From Goodfellowiella coeruleoviolacea (GTDB lineage: Bacteria > Actinomycetota > Actinomycetes > Mycobacteriales > Pseudonocardiaceae), in contig NZ_JAMTCK010000005.1 of NCBI RefSeq assembly GCF_024171785.1, positions 153,591 to 217,590 of the forward strand: DNA of 64,000 nt, written 5' to 3'. Below the pieces are notes generated by a model that worked only from the letters and a program-made list of their open reading frames with translations, made no database searches and was not told the origin of the DNA. The position numbers and the translations under genes were made by a program. Of the stretch, positions 9,174-20,198 are shown one piece after another (within the stretch, counting starts at the first letter, position 1; each line of letters opens with the position of its first letter).

Positions 9174-9734
9174 GTGGACGTGGGTGAGCAGGAGGCCGTT
9201 GCGCTGACTCGGTGGACGATCCACGGCGAACGCCTCGTGGACGACACCCGTCGGTTGAGGCTGAGCGTTGCGAGCGTGGAACTGCCGGACGGTGTCACCT
9301 TCGAGCAGTACGTCCTGCGCATGCCCAGAGCGGCCATGACCGTCGTCCTGGACGACGCGCAGGACAACGTGCTGATGATCTGGCGCCACCGGTTCGTCGT
9401 GGACCGGTGGACGTGGGAGCTTCCCGGTGGTTACGTCGACCCGAACGAGGACCCAGCCAGCACCGCCGCCCGTGAGGTCGAGGAGGAGACCGGATGGCGG
9501 CCACGCGACATCGCGCCACTGACCACCTTCCAGCCCCTCACCGGCACCGCCGACTTCGAGAACCTGATCTACCTCGCCAGGGGCGCGGACGACACGGGCA
9601 AGCCGGCGGACATCAACGAAACGGAACGGGTGTCCTGGATTCCGCTGTCCTCGGTGCGGGACCTGATCAGCCAAGGAAAGATCATCGGCGCCGCCGCACA
9701 GATCGGCCTGCTGACCGTACTCGCTTTCCGCTAG
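9174..9734 (+). CDS. Nudix hydrolase (ADP-ribose pyrophosphatase-like)
   Basis: 186 aa from GTG 9174; an in-frame GTG at 9180 is an alternative. The Nudix box is complete at residues 86-108 (GYVDPNE, seven residues, then REVEEETGW). The layout with VVDRWTWELPGG just before the box, and a Pro/Gly-rich segment after it, resembles ADP-ribose or sugar-nucleotide diphosphatases. Such enzymes cleave NDP-X to NMP plus X-phosphate. It closes the peptidase E-HD-Nudix run and converges on the phzF-like gene. Confidence 0.9.
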   Translation: MDVGEQEAVALTRWTIHGERLVDDTRRLRLSVASVELPDGVTFEQYVLRMPRAAMTVVLDDAQDNVLMIWRHRFVVDRWTWELPGGYVDPNEDPASTAAREVEEETGWRPRDIAPLTTFQPLTGTADFENLIYLARGADDTGKPADINETERVSWIPLSSVRDLISQGKIIGAAAQIGLLTVLAFR

Positions 9735-9770
9735 CCTCATCCCGCACCGCGCTCCCCGTTCTTCCGGATC

Positions 9771-10640
9771 TCAGGGCACCCGGATCTGGCCGGAAGCCGT
9801 GAGCACCGCGTGGCCGCCGACGACCACCCGCTGCGCGCGCCCAGCCGACGCGACCACCACGCAGTCCAAAGTAGACGGACGGCCCATTTCCCTGCCCTGG
9901 CTGATCCGGAAGCCGGTCTCCTCGTCCGCCGGCACCAGACCCCGGTCCACCAGCCACACCCCCAGCGCCAGCGCGGCCGACCCGGTGGCCGCGTCCTCGC
10001 CGCCCGACACCCGGAACATCCGCATCCTGGCGTGCCGCTCCGCCGGGTCGAACGACACCAGCACCAGACCGCGCCCCACGACCTGGCCCTGGATCTCGTC
10101 CGCGTTGGGCACGGCGCGGGCCAGCGCGTCCGGCCGCACCGCCAGGAAGGTGAAGTGCATGCCGCACCCGACCACGCCGGCGGGCAGCGTCGTGTCCACA
10201 TCGGACGGTGTGAGACCGGCGGCCGGTGCCAGCTCGGTGGCGTTCAGGCGCTCGCCGACCACCGGGGTGTCGCCGGTCAGCCACGCGGCGCCATCCTTGA
10301 TCCGCACCGGGAACAGGCCGGCATGGGCCTGCTGCACCACGTCACCGGTGGGCAGCCGGCCCCGCGCCGACAGCAGCAGCGCCGTGCCCACGCTGGGCAG
10401 GCCGGCGAAGGGCAGTTCGGTCACGGGCGTGAAGATCCGGACGCGGTAGTCGGCACCGGCGACCGTGGGCGGCAGCGGGAACGCGGTCTCGGACAGGTTG
10501 AACTGGGCGGCGATGGCCTGCAACTGCGCGTCGCTGAGCCCGTCGGCGCCGTGCACCACGGCGAGGGGGTTGCCGGCGAACGGAGTCGCGGTGAACACGT
10601 CCAGCACGTCGTAGTCGAGCGTCTTCCCGGTCAGGCGCAT
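9771..10640 (-). CDS. PhzF family isomerase/epimerase
   Basis: 289 aa, the usual length for PhzF. It shows the paired diaminopimelate-epimerase-like halves: DVFTATPFAGNPLAVV at the start, the catalytic acid Glu51 in NLSETAF, PVTELPFAGLPSVGTA, and the C-terminal GGEDAATGSAALALG. PhzF proteins isomerise small acids such as dihydro-hydroxyanthranilate, but isolated copies without other phenazine genes, as here, have unknown substrates. Confidence 0.88.
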   Translation of the reverse strand: MRLTGKTLDYDVLDVFTATPFAGNPLAVVHGADGLSDAQLQAIAAQFNLSETAFPLPPTVAGADYRVRIFTPVTELPFAGLPSVGTALLLSARGRLPTGDVVQQAHAGLFPVRIKDGAAWLTGDTPVVGERLNATELAPAAGLTPSDVDTTLPAGVVGCGMHFTFLAVRPDALARAVPNADEIQGQVVGRGLVLVSFDPAERHARMRMFRVSGGEDAATGSAALALGVWLVDRGLVPADEETGFRISQGREMGRPSTLDCVVVASAGRAQRVVVGGHAVLTASGQIRVP

Positions 10641-10735
10641 GGCCGAAAGCTAACGGCGGGTTCGCCACCGCCCCCGAGCAGGGTCGCCCGTTCGGGTAGC
10701 GGGCGGCTGGGCGCGTGGTTGGTTAGCCTGGCAGG

Positions 10736-12109
10736 GTGGCCACCACGACCAGGGTTTTCGCTGCTCAGCTGGGTGGGCTACCGGTGTTCGGCCCGGATGG
10801 CGAGTCCATTGGCAAGGTGCGCGACCTTGTCGCGGGGCTGCGGATCGACCGGCAGCCGCCCCGCGTCCTTGGCATGATCGTGGAGCTGGTCGCGCACCGC
10901 CGGATCTTCGTGCCCATGCTGCGGGTGACCTCGATCGAGCCCACCGCGATCACCCTGGCCACCGGCTCGGTCAACCTGCGGCGCTTCCACCAGCGGCCCA
11001 ACGAGGTGCTGGTGGTCGGCCAGCTGCTGGACGCCAGGGTGACGGTGGCGGCCGCGGACGCGCCCGCCGTGGTGGTGGACGCGGCCATGGAGCCGACCAG
11101 GACCAGGGACTGGGTGTTGTCCAGGGTGGCCGTGCAGGAGCGCACCGGCCGGCTGGGCCGGCGCGGGCCGGTGCAGGTGCTGCGCTGGGAGGAGATCCGC
11201 GGGCTGCGCGCGGCCGAGCTGTCCGGCCAGCCGCAGGGCGCCCAGCAGCTGTTGGCCGTGTTCGACACCATGCGCCCGGCCGACGTCGCCGCCGCCCTGC
11301 GCGACCTGCCGACCAAGCGCCGCTACGAGGTGGCGGACGCACTCGACGACGAGCGGCTGGCCGACGTGATCGAGGAGCTGCCGGACGAGGCCCGCAAGGA
11401 CCTGATCGCCTACCTGGACGACGAGCGCGCCGCCGACATCCTGGAGGCGATGGACCCGGACGACGCCGCCGACCTGCTGGCCGAACTGCCGGAGTTCGAC
11501 AAGAACCGGCTGCTCGGGCTGATGGAACCGGAGGAGTCCGCACCGGTGCGGCGGCTGCTGGCGTACTCGGCCAACACCGCCGGTGGGCTGATGACCCCCG
11601 AACCGGTGGTGCTGACCCCGGACGCGCTGATCTCCGAGGCGCTGGCCAGGGTGCGCCACCCCGACCTGACCCCGGCGCTGGCCAGCATGGTGTTCGTGTG
11701 CCGGCCGCCCTCGGCCACCCCGACCGGGCGCTACCTGGGCTGCGTGCACATCCAGCGGCTGCTCCGGGAGCCGCCGTCGGACCTGGTCGCCGGGGCGTTG
11801 GACACGGACCTGGCCACCCTGCGCCCGGACGCCACCCTGGCCGAGGTGACCCGCTACTTCGCCGCCTACAACCTGGTGTGCGGGCCGGTGCTGGACGACG
11901 AGGACCACCTGCTGGGCGCGATCACCGTGGACGACCTGCTGGACCACCTGCTGCCGCCGAACTGGCGGGAGAGCGGGCCGCGCGAGGACGGCCAGCCGGG
12001 TGTCGGCCGCCCCGCCGACGCCCGCCTGTTCCGGCCGAGCCGGCGCCGGGCGGGCCCTGGGGACGCCGGGGTGGACCGGACCACCGGGAGGGAAGGCCCC
12101 GATGCCTGA
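10736..12109 (+). CDS. PRC-barrel/MgtE-N/CBS protein without transporter domain
   Basis: 457 aa from GTG 10736. An N-terminal PRC-barrel-like part (LGGLPVFGPDGESIGKVRDL) and a second such segment around residues 105-155 precede an MgtE intracellular N domain of acidic helical repeats (RYEVADALDDERLADVIEEL, ILEAMDPDDAADLLAELPEF). Paired CBS domains follow (TAGGLMTPEP to DDLLDHLL). The MgtE membrane domain is absent and the tail is disordered, so it is a cytosolic sensor-like protein rather than a Mg channel. Overlaps the DUF1003 gene by 8 bp. Matches the Rv1232c-Rv1231c pair as I recall it. Confidence 0.8.
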   Translation: MATTTRVFAAQLGGLPVFGPDGESIGKVRDLVAGLRIDRQPPRVLGMIVELVAHRRIFVPMLRVTSIEPTAITLATGSVNLRRFHQRPNEVLVVGQLLDARVTVAAADAPAVVVDAAMEPTRTRDWVLSRVAVQERTGRLGRRGPVQVLRWEEIRGLRAAELSGQPQGAQQLLAVFDTMRPADVAAALRDLPTKRRYEVADALDDERLADVIEELPDEARKDLIAYLDDERAADILEAMDPDDAADLLAELPEFDKNRLLGLMEPEESAPVRRLLAYSANTAGGLMTPEPVVLTPDALISEALARVRHPDLTPALASMVFVCRPPSATPTGRYLGCVHIQRLLREPPSDLVAGALDTDLATLRPDATLAEVTRYFAAYNLVCGPVLDDEDHLLGAITVDDLLDHLLPPNWRESGPREDGQPGVGRPADARLFRPSRRRAGPGDAGVDRTTGREGPDA

Positions 12110-12632
12110 ACTGCAACCGCGTCGGCGGCTGGACCAGCCCCGCGCACCCCGGCGACTGGCTTTCGAGCTGGACCCCGAGGCGTTCGGCCGGTTCTCCGAG
12201 CGGCTGGCCCGGTTCATGGGCACCGGGGCCTTCCTGTTCTGGCAGACGGTGTTCGTGGTGAGCTGGATCGGCCTGAACCTGCTCGCCGTGTCACTGGCCT
12301 GGGACCCCTACCCGTTCATCCTGCTCAACCTGGCCTTCTCCACCCAGGCCGCCTATGCCGCGCCGCTGATCCTGCTCGCGCAGAACCGGCAGGACGACCG
12401 CGACCGGATCGCGTTGGAGGAGGACCGCGCCAGGGCCGCGCAGACCAAGGCGGACACCGAGTTCCTCGCCCGCGAACTGGCCGCGCTGCGGCTGGCCGTC
12501 GGCGAGGTGGTGACCCGCGACTACCTGCGCGGGGAACTGGACCGGCTGCGCGCGGACCTGGCCGCCGGCACCGTCCAGGACCGCGACCGCGACCGCGACC
12601 GGGACCGGGGCGGCCGGCCCAGGCCGAGCTGA
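12102..12632 (+). CDS. DUF1003 membrane protein
   Basis: 176 aa from ATG 12102 with ribosome site GGGAGGGAAGG. DUF1003 hallmarks: FSERLARFMGTGAFLFWQTV, then two TM helices (WIGLNLLAV and PFILLNLAFSTQAAYAAPLI) and the QNRQDDRDRIALEEDR segment. A coiled-coil tail ends in a repeated Asp-Arg run (five DR pairs). Function unknown. Translated with the overlapping MgtE-N/CBS gene, so the two may work together at the membrane. Confidence 0.85.
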   Translation: MPELQPRRRLDQPRAPRRLAFELDPEAFGRFSERLARFMGTGAFLFWQTVFVVSWIGLNLLAVSLAWDPYPFILLNLAFSTQAAYAAPLILLAQNRQDDRDRIALEEDRARAAQTKADTEFLARELAALRLAVGEVVTRDYLRGELDRLRADLAAGTVQDRDRDRDRDRGGRPRPS

Positions 12633-12674
12633 TCCGCGCCCGGACCAGCCGGGGCCCGGCTCAGGCGCCCCGGC

Positions 12675-13208
12675 TCAGGCGCCGCCGCGGGGGCGGGTCA
12701 GGTCGGTCGACGTGGTCTCGTGCACGGTCGCTGTTCGGTCCAGGCCCTCGGCCGCGCTGCTGGACAGGCGGTCGCAGGTGTGGCCGAGGGTGTTCAGCTC
12801 GTCGGGCTCCAGCGGCGCGACGAAGTACCTGACCACCCCGGCCAGGTGTGTCTGCGCCGCTGTGTGCAGCCGGTCCGCTCCGGCCTGGGTCAGCACCGCG
12901 ACGACGCCTCTGCCGTCGCCGTCGGCGCGTTCCCTGGTGACCAGACCAGCCCGTTCCAGCCTGTCCACCAGCCGGGTCACCCCGGAGCGGGACAGCAGGA
13001 CGGCCTCGGCCAGCTCTGTCATCCGGAGTCGACGACCGGGTGACTCCTCCAGCTGGACGAGCACGTCGTAGGCGGCAAGGGACAGGCGCTGCTCCGCGAT
13101 CAGCTCGGCTTCCAGGTTCCGAGTAACCCGAGCGTGCGCACGCAGGAATGATCGCCACACCACGAGCTCGGTTCGGGTGGGCAACCGGGCACTACCCGTT
13201 TCCGGCAC
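12675..13208 (-). CDS. MarR family transcriptional regulator
   Basis: 177 aa if GTG 13208 is used. Winged helix-turn-helix with YDVLVQLEESPGRRLRMTEL, recognition helix LLSRSGVTRLVDRLERAGLV and wing RERADGDGRGVVAVLT. A TAACAT hexamer lies 8 bp before GTG 13208, fitting a leaderless transcript; the open frame continues to 13268, so the N-terminus is not certain. Ligand and targets unknown. It is divergent from mrp and converges on the DUF1003 gene. Confidence 0.85.
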   Translation of the reverse strand: MPETGSARLPTRTELVVWRSFLRAHARVTRNLEAELIAEQRLSLAAYDVLVQLEESPGRRLRMTELAEAVLLSRSGVTRLVDRLERAGLVTRERADGDGRGVVAVLTQAGADRLHTAAQTHLAGVVRYFVAPLEPDELNTLGHTCDRLSSSAAEGLDRTATVHETTSTDLTRPRGGA

Positions 13209-13372
13209 AAGGCACAATGTTACGGAACGCGTTTGGTTGGTCGCACAGCGCCCCCAACTGAGCCCCACCGGGACATGTGACCGGCCAGTAGCGAATGGGC
13301 CGACCGATTCGCCGTAGCATGGCTACGGGAGTCGGTTCGGCTCCCGTGAACCGTCGCAGTCCACGAAGGTCG

Positions 13373-14530
13373 GTGCTCGATCCCGTGACCACTTTGTCGT
13401 CCACGCCCACCGCCGACGCGGTGCAGGCCGCGCTGTCCACCGTGCACGACCCCGAGATCCGCCGGCCGATCACCGAGCTGAAGATGGTCAAGGACGTGAC
13501 CATCTCGCCGGAGGGCGTGGTGGACGTCGCCGTGTACCTGACCGTGGCCGGCTGTCCGCTGCGCGACAAGATCACCCGGGACGTCACCGAGGCGGTCGGC
13601 AAGGTCGACGGGGTCAGCCAGGTGCGGGTGACCCTGGACGTGATGAGCGACGCGCAGCGCACCGAGCTGCGCCGCTCGCTGCGCGGCGACGCGGCCGAGC
13701 CGCGCATCCCGTTCGCCGAGCCCGGCTCGCTGACCAGGGTGTACTGCGTGGCCTCGGGCAAGGGCGGGGTCGGCAAGTCCAGCGTGACGGTGAACCTGGC
13801 CGCGGCCATGGCCGCCAGGGGCCTGTCGGTCGGCGTGGTCGACGCGGACATCTACGGGCACTCGGTGCCCCGGATGCTGGGCGCGGTGGGCAAGCCCACC
13901 CAGGTCGAGAAGATGATCATGCCGCCGCAGGCGCACGGCGTGAAGGTCATCTCGATCGGCATGTTCACCCCGGGCAACACCCCGGTGGTGTGGCGCGGCC
14001 CCATGCTGCACCGGGCCCTGCAGCAGTTCCTCGCCGACGTGTTCTGGGGCGATCTGGACGTGCTCCTGCTCGACCTGCCGCCGGGCACCGGTGACGTGGC
14101 CATCTCCGTGGCGCAGCTGATCCCCAACGCCGAGATCCTGGTGGTCACCACCCCGCAGCAGGCCGCGGCCGAGGTGGCCGAGCGGGCCGGCGCGATCGCC
14201 CTGCAGACCAGGCAGCGGGTGGTCGGCGTGGTGGAGAACATGTCCTGGCTGGAGATGCCGGACGGCACCCGGATGGAGATCTTCGGCTCGGGCGGCGGCC
14301 AGACCGTGGCCGACTCGCTGACCACGATCGTCGGCTCGGACGTGCCGCTGCTCGGCCAGGTGCCGCTGGACACGCGGCTGCGCGAGGCCGGCGACGCGGG
14401 CACGCCGCTGGTCGTGGCCGACCCCGACGCGCCCGCCTCGGCCGTGCTCACCAGCATCGCCGGCAAGCTGTCCACCCGTTCGCGCGGCCTGGCCGGCCGG
14501 TTGCTGTCGGTCAGCCCCGCCGGCCGCTGA
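13373..14530 (+). CDS. mrp: Mrp/NBP35-type iron-sulfur carrier ATPase
   Basis: About 385 aa. An N-terminal MIP18/DUF59 domain (VHDPEIRRPITELKMV, VAGCPLRDKI) is fused to a deviant Walker A ATPase (SGKGGVGKSSVTVNLA), with DLPPGTGD as switch motif. It would help load or transfer Fe-S clusters. The C-terminal CxxC that binds the bridging cluster in classical Mrp/ApbC is replaced by Met-Pro-Asp-Gly in NMSWLEMPDGTRMEIFG. GTG 13385 is an alternative start that fits family N-termini better. A 12-bp hairpin terminator follows. Its place near tatB and the CBS protein matches Rv1229c. Confidence 0.9.
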   Translation: MLDPVTTLSSTPTADAVQAALSTVHDPEIRRPITELKMVKDVTISPEGVVDVAVYLTVAGCPLRDKITRDVTEAVGKVDGVSQVRVTLDVMSDAQRTELRRSLRGDAAEPRIPFAEPGSLTRVYCVASGKGGVGKSSVTVNLAAAMAARGLSVGVVDADIYGHSVPRMLGAVGKPTQVEKMIMPPQAHGVKVISIGMFTPGNTPVVWRGPMLHRALQQFLADVFWGDLDVLLLDLPPGTGDVAISVAQLIPNAEILVVTTPQQAAAEVAERAGAIALQTRQRVVGVVENMSWLEMPDGTRMEIFGSGGGQTVADSLTTIVGSDVPLLGQVPLDTRLREAGDAGTPLVVADPDAPASAVLTSIAGKLSTRSRGLAGRLLSVSPAGR

Positions 14531-14538
14531 CCCGACCC

Positions 14539-14569
14539 GGGGAGATCACCACCCACCGGTGATCTCCCC
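14539..14569 (+). terminator. 12-bp perfect hairpin after mrp
   Basis: GGGGAGATCACC (14539-14550), loop ACCACCC-like 7 bases, GGTGATCTCCCC (14558-14569). Starts 8 bp past the mrp stop. Confidence 0.8.
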
Positions 14570-14626
14570 GTACTCCGTTCGCGCGAGTCATGCGTTCGCG
14601 CACCCCGTGTTCCGCGTTCACGCACC

Positions 14627-14670
14627 CCTGATCAGGCGACACCTCACCCACACGTGTCGCCCCGATCAGG
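14627..14670 (-). terminator. Bulged hairpin before the serine-hydrolase 3' end
   Basis: CCTGATC-A-GGCGACAC pairs with GTGTCGCC-CC-GATCAGG around an 11-base loop. It lies just beyond the stop of the minus-strand serine-hydrolase gene, so it probably ends that transcript. Confidence 0.55.
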
Positions 14671-14677
14671 TGACGGA

Positions 14678-16234
14678 TCACTGTGCGCGCAGGACCCGCG
14701 CGCCGCGCGCCACCAGCACGGCCAGGCCGGCCAGCGCGCCCACCGCCACCCACACCACCAGGGCCGGCCACACGTACAGCACGTGCAGGAAGGTCCCGGC
14801 CCGGTTGGCGAACACCGCGCCCACCAGCTCCGGCAGGAACACCAGGCACACCGCGGGCAGCGCCACCGGCACCAGCCGCACCACCACCCACCACCGGGCC
14901 GCGTGCGCACGCCGCTGGGCCCACCGCCGCGACCGCGCCACACCCAGCACCCCCAGCCCGGCCGCGGCCAGCGTCAACGCCGCCAGCACCCAGTCCGCCT
15001 GGACACCGGAGGGCCGGCGCACCTGCGGGGTCTGGCCCTGGGTCAGCGCCACCAGGCCCTCGGTGATCACCGCGGGGTCGTCCTCGACGGACAGCCCGGT
15101 GGTGGCGACCACGGCGATGCCGTAGCCGCTGTCCGGCAGCAGGGTCTGCTGCGCGGTGTAGCTGAACCACTGGCCGGTGTGCGAGATCCGCGCCGGCTGC
15201 TGCTCCGGCCGGCTGCGCTCCCAGCCCATGCCGTAGTGGTCGGACACCCCCGACGGGGTGTGCATCAGCTCGACGCCCTCGGCGGACACCACCCGCCGGC
15301 CGCTCGCGCTCTGCCCGCCGTTGTTCTGCGTGATCAGCCACTGGGCCAGGTCACGGGCGGTGGTGAGCACCCCGTGGCTGCCGTTGGTGAACCAGTCCAC
15401 CTCGGGCACGGCCACGGGCAGGCCGTAGATCCGCACGTAGCCGTGGGTGGTGTCGGCGGCGTCCGGCGCCGAGTTCACCGTGGTGCTGTCGGTCATGCCC
15501 AGCGGCGTGAACACGTGCTCGCGCAGGTAGTCGCCGAACGGCTGCCCGCCGGCCACCTCGACCAGGCGCGCGGCCACCTCGTAGTTGGGGTTGTGGTAGT
15601 GGTACTCGGTGCCGGGCGCGCTGGCCAGCTCCGCCTCGTGCAGTCGGGTCACGGCCGAGGCCAGCGAGTCCGGTTGGGCGCGGCGCAGGTCCGGGAAGGC
15701 GCTGTCGGCCATGCCCGAGGTCTGGTTGAGCAGCTGGCGCACGGTGATCGCGTCGCCGCGCGGATCGGCCAGCCGGAAGTCGTCGAGATAGGTCCGCACC
15801 GGCGCGTCCAGGTCCACCCGGTGCGCCTCGACCAGCTGCAGCACGGCCAGCGCGGTCATGGACTTGCTCACCGAGGCGATCGGCACCCGCGTGGTGGCGC
15901 TCAGCGCGGCCCCGCTGGAGTCGTGGCCGTAGCCGGCGACGTGCACCACCTCGGTGCCCCGGGTGATCGCCACCACCGCGCCGGGCAGCCCGGTCTGGTC
16001 CAGGTAGTCGGCCATGAACCGGTCCACCTCGGCCGGGTTCAGCGCGGCTGGCGCCGGCGCTCCGGCCGACGCGGCCGGCGGCGGTGCCAGCAGCACCGCC
16101 AACGGCACGGCCAGCAGCACCACCAGCGCGGCGGCCAGCCGGCGCAGGGCCGCCCCAACCCCGACCGCCGCACCTGCCGCACCCGTCAGACCTGCTGGAC
16201 GGCCGGCCGCCCTGGATTCCCGGCGGTTGGTCAT
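14678..16234 (-). CDS. Membrane-anchored beta-lactamase-fold serine hydrolase
   Basis: 518 aa. A signal/anchor helix (about residues 31-50) exports a class C beta-lactamase/DD-peptidase-like domain. Active-site motifs are SxxK at Ser121-Lys124 (ASVSKS), YHN in the Tyr-x-Asn position, and HTG near residue 365. The C-terminal quarter holds about three TM helices separated by an RRWAQRRAHAARWW basic loop. This layout is common for actinobacterial penicillin-binding-protein-like esterases of unknown substrate. Family EstB, D-aminopeptidase or peptidoglycan roles are all possible. Sits alone between mrp and tatB, which face each other across it. Confidence 0.85.
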   Translation of the reverse strand: MTNRRESRAAGRPAGLTGAAGAAVGVGAALRRLAAALVVLLAVPLAVLLAPPPAASAGAPAPAALNPAEVDRFMADYLDQTGLPGAVVAITRGTEVVHVAGYGHDSSGAALSATTRVPIASVSKSMTALAVLQLVEAHRVDLDAPVRTYLDDFRLADPRGDAITVRQLLNQTSGMADSAFPDLRRAQPDSLASAVTRLHEAELASAPGTEYHYHNPNYEVAARLVEVAGGQPFGDYLREHVFTPLGMTDSTTVNSAPDAADTTHGYVRIYGLPVAVPEVDWFTNGSHGVLTTARDLAQWLITQNNGGQSASGRRVVSAEGVELMHTPSGVSDHYGMGWERSRPEQQPARISHTGQWFSYTAQQTLLPDSGYGIAVVATTGLSVEDDPAVITEGLVALTQGQTPQVRRPSGVQADWVLAALTLAAAGLGVLGVARSRRWAQRRAHAARWWVVVRLVPVALPAVCLVFLPELVGAVFANRAGTFLHVLYVWPALVVWVAVGALAGLAVLVARGARVLRAQ

Positions 16235-16364
16235 CGCTCCTCCACATCACCCGCGACTGCTGTCGGGCGGTGAAGGTATTCGGGGAGAAACGCCAGGTCA
16301 GGGCACGAACGTCAGCAACCACCCCTGACTTTCGACAGAGATCGCGACCGCGGGGCGGTGCCGG

Positions 16365-16784
16365 TCAGGTGGCGTCGGGGTCGATCGGCGGCCGCTCGCC
16401 GGGCAGCAGCGGCCGCTCCGGCGGCTTGGGCGCGCTGGCCGGCGGAGTGCTCGCCGGCGGGGTGCTGGCCGAGAAGCCGTTGGTCATGCCGGTGCCGTTG
16501 GCCGGGGGGATGTCGTCCAGGTCGCTCAGCAGGTGCTTGGTGACCGCGCGGCGCGGGTCGAAGTTGCGCAGCCCGCGCAGCTCCTCCAGGGGCTTGCGCA
16601 GCTCGTCGAACTCCGGGCCGATCTCGTTGCGGATCTGCTCGCGGGCGCCCGTGGCGTACTCGCGGATCTGGCGGACCGTGCGGCCGAGCCAGGCGGCCGC
16701 GCTCGGCAGCCGCTCCGGCCCCAGGATGAACAGGCCGGCCACGATGATGATGAGGATCTCGGCCCACCCGATGTTCTCGAACAC
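16365..16784 (-). CDS. tatB: Twin-arginine translocase subunit TatB
   Basis: 139 aa from GTG 16784 (GGAGGTG site). N-terminal TM ([20 protein letters not shown]), hinge LGPERLP, and amphipathic helix [17 protein letters not shown], then a long Pro/Ala-rich cytoplasmic tail. It forms the TatBC receptor for folded proteins with RR signal peptides. Location directly after htrA matches sigE-rseA-htrA-tatB in mycobacteria. An upstream in-frame extension is ignored because it lacks family similarity. Confidence 0.92.
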   Translation of the reverse strand: MFENIGWAEILIIIVAGLFILGPERLPSAAAWLGRTVRQIREYATGAREQIRNEIGPEFDELRKPLEELRGLRNFDPRRAVTKHLLSDLDDIPPANGTGMTNGFSASTPPASTPPASAPKPPERPLLPGERPPIDPDAT

Positions 16785-16920
16785 GCTGCGGCACCTCCAC
16801 GCTGGCCAGCTGTGCCAGGGTATCTCGCCAACAGCCCGATCAGGCAGGGGTGGGCGTCCGACTTGTCCCACTCACCCGAATCCGCCTCGGGCAGCCTCGG
16901 CCGTGACGCCTGGGGCGGCC

Positions 16921-18498
<1,578 letters not shown>

Positions 18499-18653
18499 CG
18501 CTCCCCTTGTTCAGCGCCCGCGTGGGGCTCAGGCACAACCGGTACAGGAGAGCCGACGGCGCGGCTCTCCCCGGGAAGACTAAGCCTGCCTGGCCACCGG
18601 TGAGATTCCTGTACGCACCGCGGTCCCCCGGGGCCGGGAGCGGCGCGGCGTGC

Positions 18654-19526
18654 TCAGCGGGCCAGCACCGAGGCCGCTGTGCCGCTGGTGGCCGCCCCGA
18701 CCAGCTCACCAGCCCGCTCGACGGCCGACTCGGCCGGAATCGGGCTGGTCGTGGTGACCGTGGTCACGGCAGCGGCCGGGTTGACCGCGTTCGGCGTGTC
18801 GTAGGGCCGCACCCCGGGAAAGCCCTGGCTGTCCTGGCCGCCGCCGGCCGCCGGCGCGTTGACCTGGGTGACCGGCGCGTTGGCCACCAGCGGTGGCGTG
18901 CTGGGGCGCTGGCCGGAGTCGGTGTCGGCGACGGTGTTGCCGTCCTGCGGCAGCGCCAGGGCGAGGGCGCCAAGCACCAGCCCGGACACCACCACGCTCG
19001 CGCCGTGCCGGCCCCGCCGGCCGCGCCGGTGGCCGAGGATGGCCGAGGACGTGCCCAGCGGCTCGGAGTCGCCGAGCAGGCGACCGGAGCCGAAACCCCG
19101 CCCCACGCCGAAGCCGCGGCCGGAACCGAACCGCCGCGAGTCACCGCCCCGCGAGTCGTCTCCACCGTGTCCACCGTGCGGGTCAGCGCCGCGGCCGGCA
19201 CCGCCCCTCGGCGTGCGCACGATCGCCACGAACTGCCCGTCCTCGGTCACGGCCAGGCCGTCCGGGGCGGTGGGCAGGTCCACGTCCTGGGGGATGGACC
19301 GCAGCGCGGCCAGCAGACTGGCCGGCACGGATGGCGTCTGCGCCGACCGCACCGCGGCCCGCGCCTGACGCTGCGAGGAAGCCTCGGCAGCGCAGAACGG
19401 GCACTTGGCGATGTGCGCTGACGCGCGCTCGTGCGCGGTCGGGGACAGCTCGCCGTCCACGAACGCCACCAGCGCGTCTGGCAGCAGGTGCTGCTCCGGC
19501 AGACTCCACCCGCGCGCCTGGGTCAT
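18654..19526 (-). CDS. rseA: Anti-sigma-E factor RseA
   Basis: 290 aa, longer than mycobacterial RseA. The N-terminal zinc-binding anti-sigma domain shows His38-x3-Cys42-x2-Cys45 (HIAKCPFC). A Gly/Arg-rich low-complexity stretch (about 107-155, with repeats of GRGFG) and one TM (about 177-195) follow, then an Ala/Pro/Thr-rich extracytoplasmic tail. Its ATG overlaps the sigE stop as ATGA, giving coupled 1:1 synthesis. It would hold SigE inactive at the membrane until released by stress. The extracellular tail is an addition relative to the soluble mycobacterial form as I recall it. Confidence 0.9.
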   Translation of the reverse strand: MTQARGWSLPEQHLLPDALVAFVDGELSPTAHERASAHIAKCPFCAAEASSQRQARAAVRSAQTPSVPASLLAALRSIPQDVDLPTAPDGLAVTEDGQFVAIVRTPRGGAGRGADPHGGHGGDDSRGGDSRRFGSGRGFGVGRGFGSGRLLGDSEPLGTSSAILGHRRGRRGRHGASVVVSGLVLGALALALPQDGNTVADTDSGQRPSTPPLVANAPVTQVNAPAAGGGQDSQGFPGVRPYDTPNAVNPAAAVTTVTTTSPIPAESAVERAGELVGAATSGTAASVLAR

Positions 19527-20122
19527 GCGGAATCCTCCCGCGAAAGCTCCCGGCGGCGCTCCAGCGCCGCCCTCAGGGCCTGCCGGCCCCGGTGGATCCT
19601 GCTTCTCACGGTACCGAGCTTGACGCCGAGGGTGGCACCGATCTCCTCGTAGGACAGCCCCTCGACGTCGCAGAGCACCACGGCGGCGCGGAACTCCGGC
19701 GGCAGCTCGTCCAGGGCGGCCTGCAGATCGGGGTCCAGGTGGGTCTCCGAGTAGACCTGCTCCGGACTCGGGTCGTCACCGGCCAGGCGGTCGGTGTCCT
19801 CGGGCAGGCCCTCCATGCGCAGCCGGGACCGGCGGCGGGCCATGTCGAGGAAGAGGTTCGTGGTGATCCGGTGCAGCCAGCCCTCGAAGGTCCCCGGCTT
19901 GTAGGAGGCCAGCGAGCGGAAGACCCGGATGAAGGTCTCCTGGGTCAGGTCCTCGGCGTCGTGCTGGTTGCCGGTGAGGCGGTAGGCGAGCCGGTACACC
20001 CGGTCCGCATGCTCACGCACGACTTCGTCCCAGGACGGCGGGGTCCACTCGGCCGTCTCGATGGGCGCGACGGTCGTGGCGGTGGCGGCGCTGGTGGCCG
20101 GTGACGTCGACTGCGTTCGCAT
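19523..20122 (-). CDS. sigE: ECF sigma factor SigE
   Basis: 199 aa from ATG 20122 (AGGAGGT 13 bases before). Region 2 ([40 protein letters not shown]) and region 4 ([39 protein letters not shown]) are intact. Directs envelope-stress transcription and is held by RseA. A GGGAAC-N17-CGTT promoter lies at 20172-20198. Its start point would fall just past the alternative ATG 20167, so that promoter can only serve a start at 20122 or GTG 20137; longer starts would need another promoter. Confidence 0.93.
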   Translation of the reverse strand: MRTQSTSPATSAATATTVAPIETAEWTPPSWDEVVREHADRVYRLAYRLTGNQHDAEDLTQETFIRVFRSLASYKPGTFEGWLHRITTNLFLDMARRRSRLRMEGLPEDTDRLAGDDPSPEQVYSETHLDPDLQAALDELPPEFRAAVVLCDVEGLSYEEIGATLGVKLGTVRSRIHRGRQALRAALERRRELSREDSA

Positions 20123-20171
20123 GGGGCGGGTCGGCACCTCCTGCGGGCGGGAACGCCCTTGTTGCATCTTC

Positions 20172-20198
20172 AACGCGGGTGGGTTCCCGGTTGTTCCC
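20172..20198 (-). promoter_or_regulatory. SigE-type (ECF) promoter upstream of sigE
   Basis: On the minus strand GGGAAC (20198-20193), 17 bases, then CGTT (20175-20172). This matches the GGAAC/GTT form used by actinobacterial SigE and related ECF factors, so sigE is probably autoregulated. A second GGGAAC at 20188-20183 overlaps the spacer. Confidence 0.65.

Noticed and set aside
9771-10640. Phenazine biosynthesis cluster
   Set aside because: A PhzF homologue stands alone; no other phz genes occur in the window.
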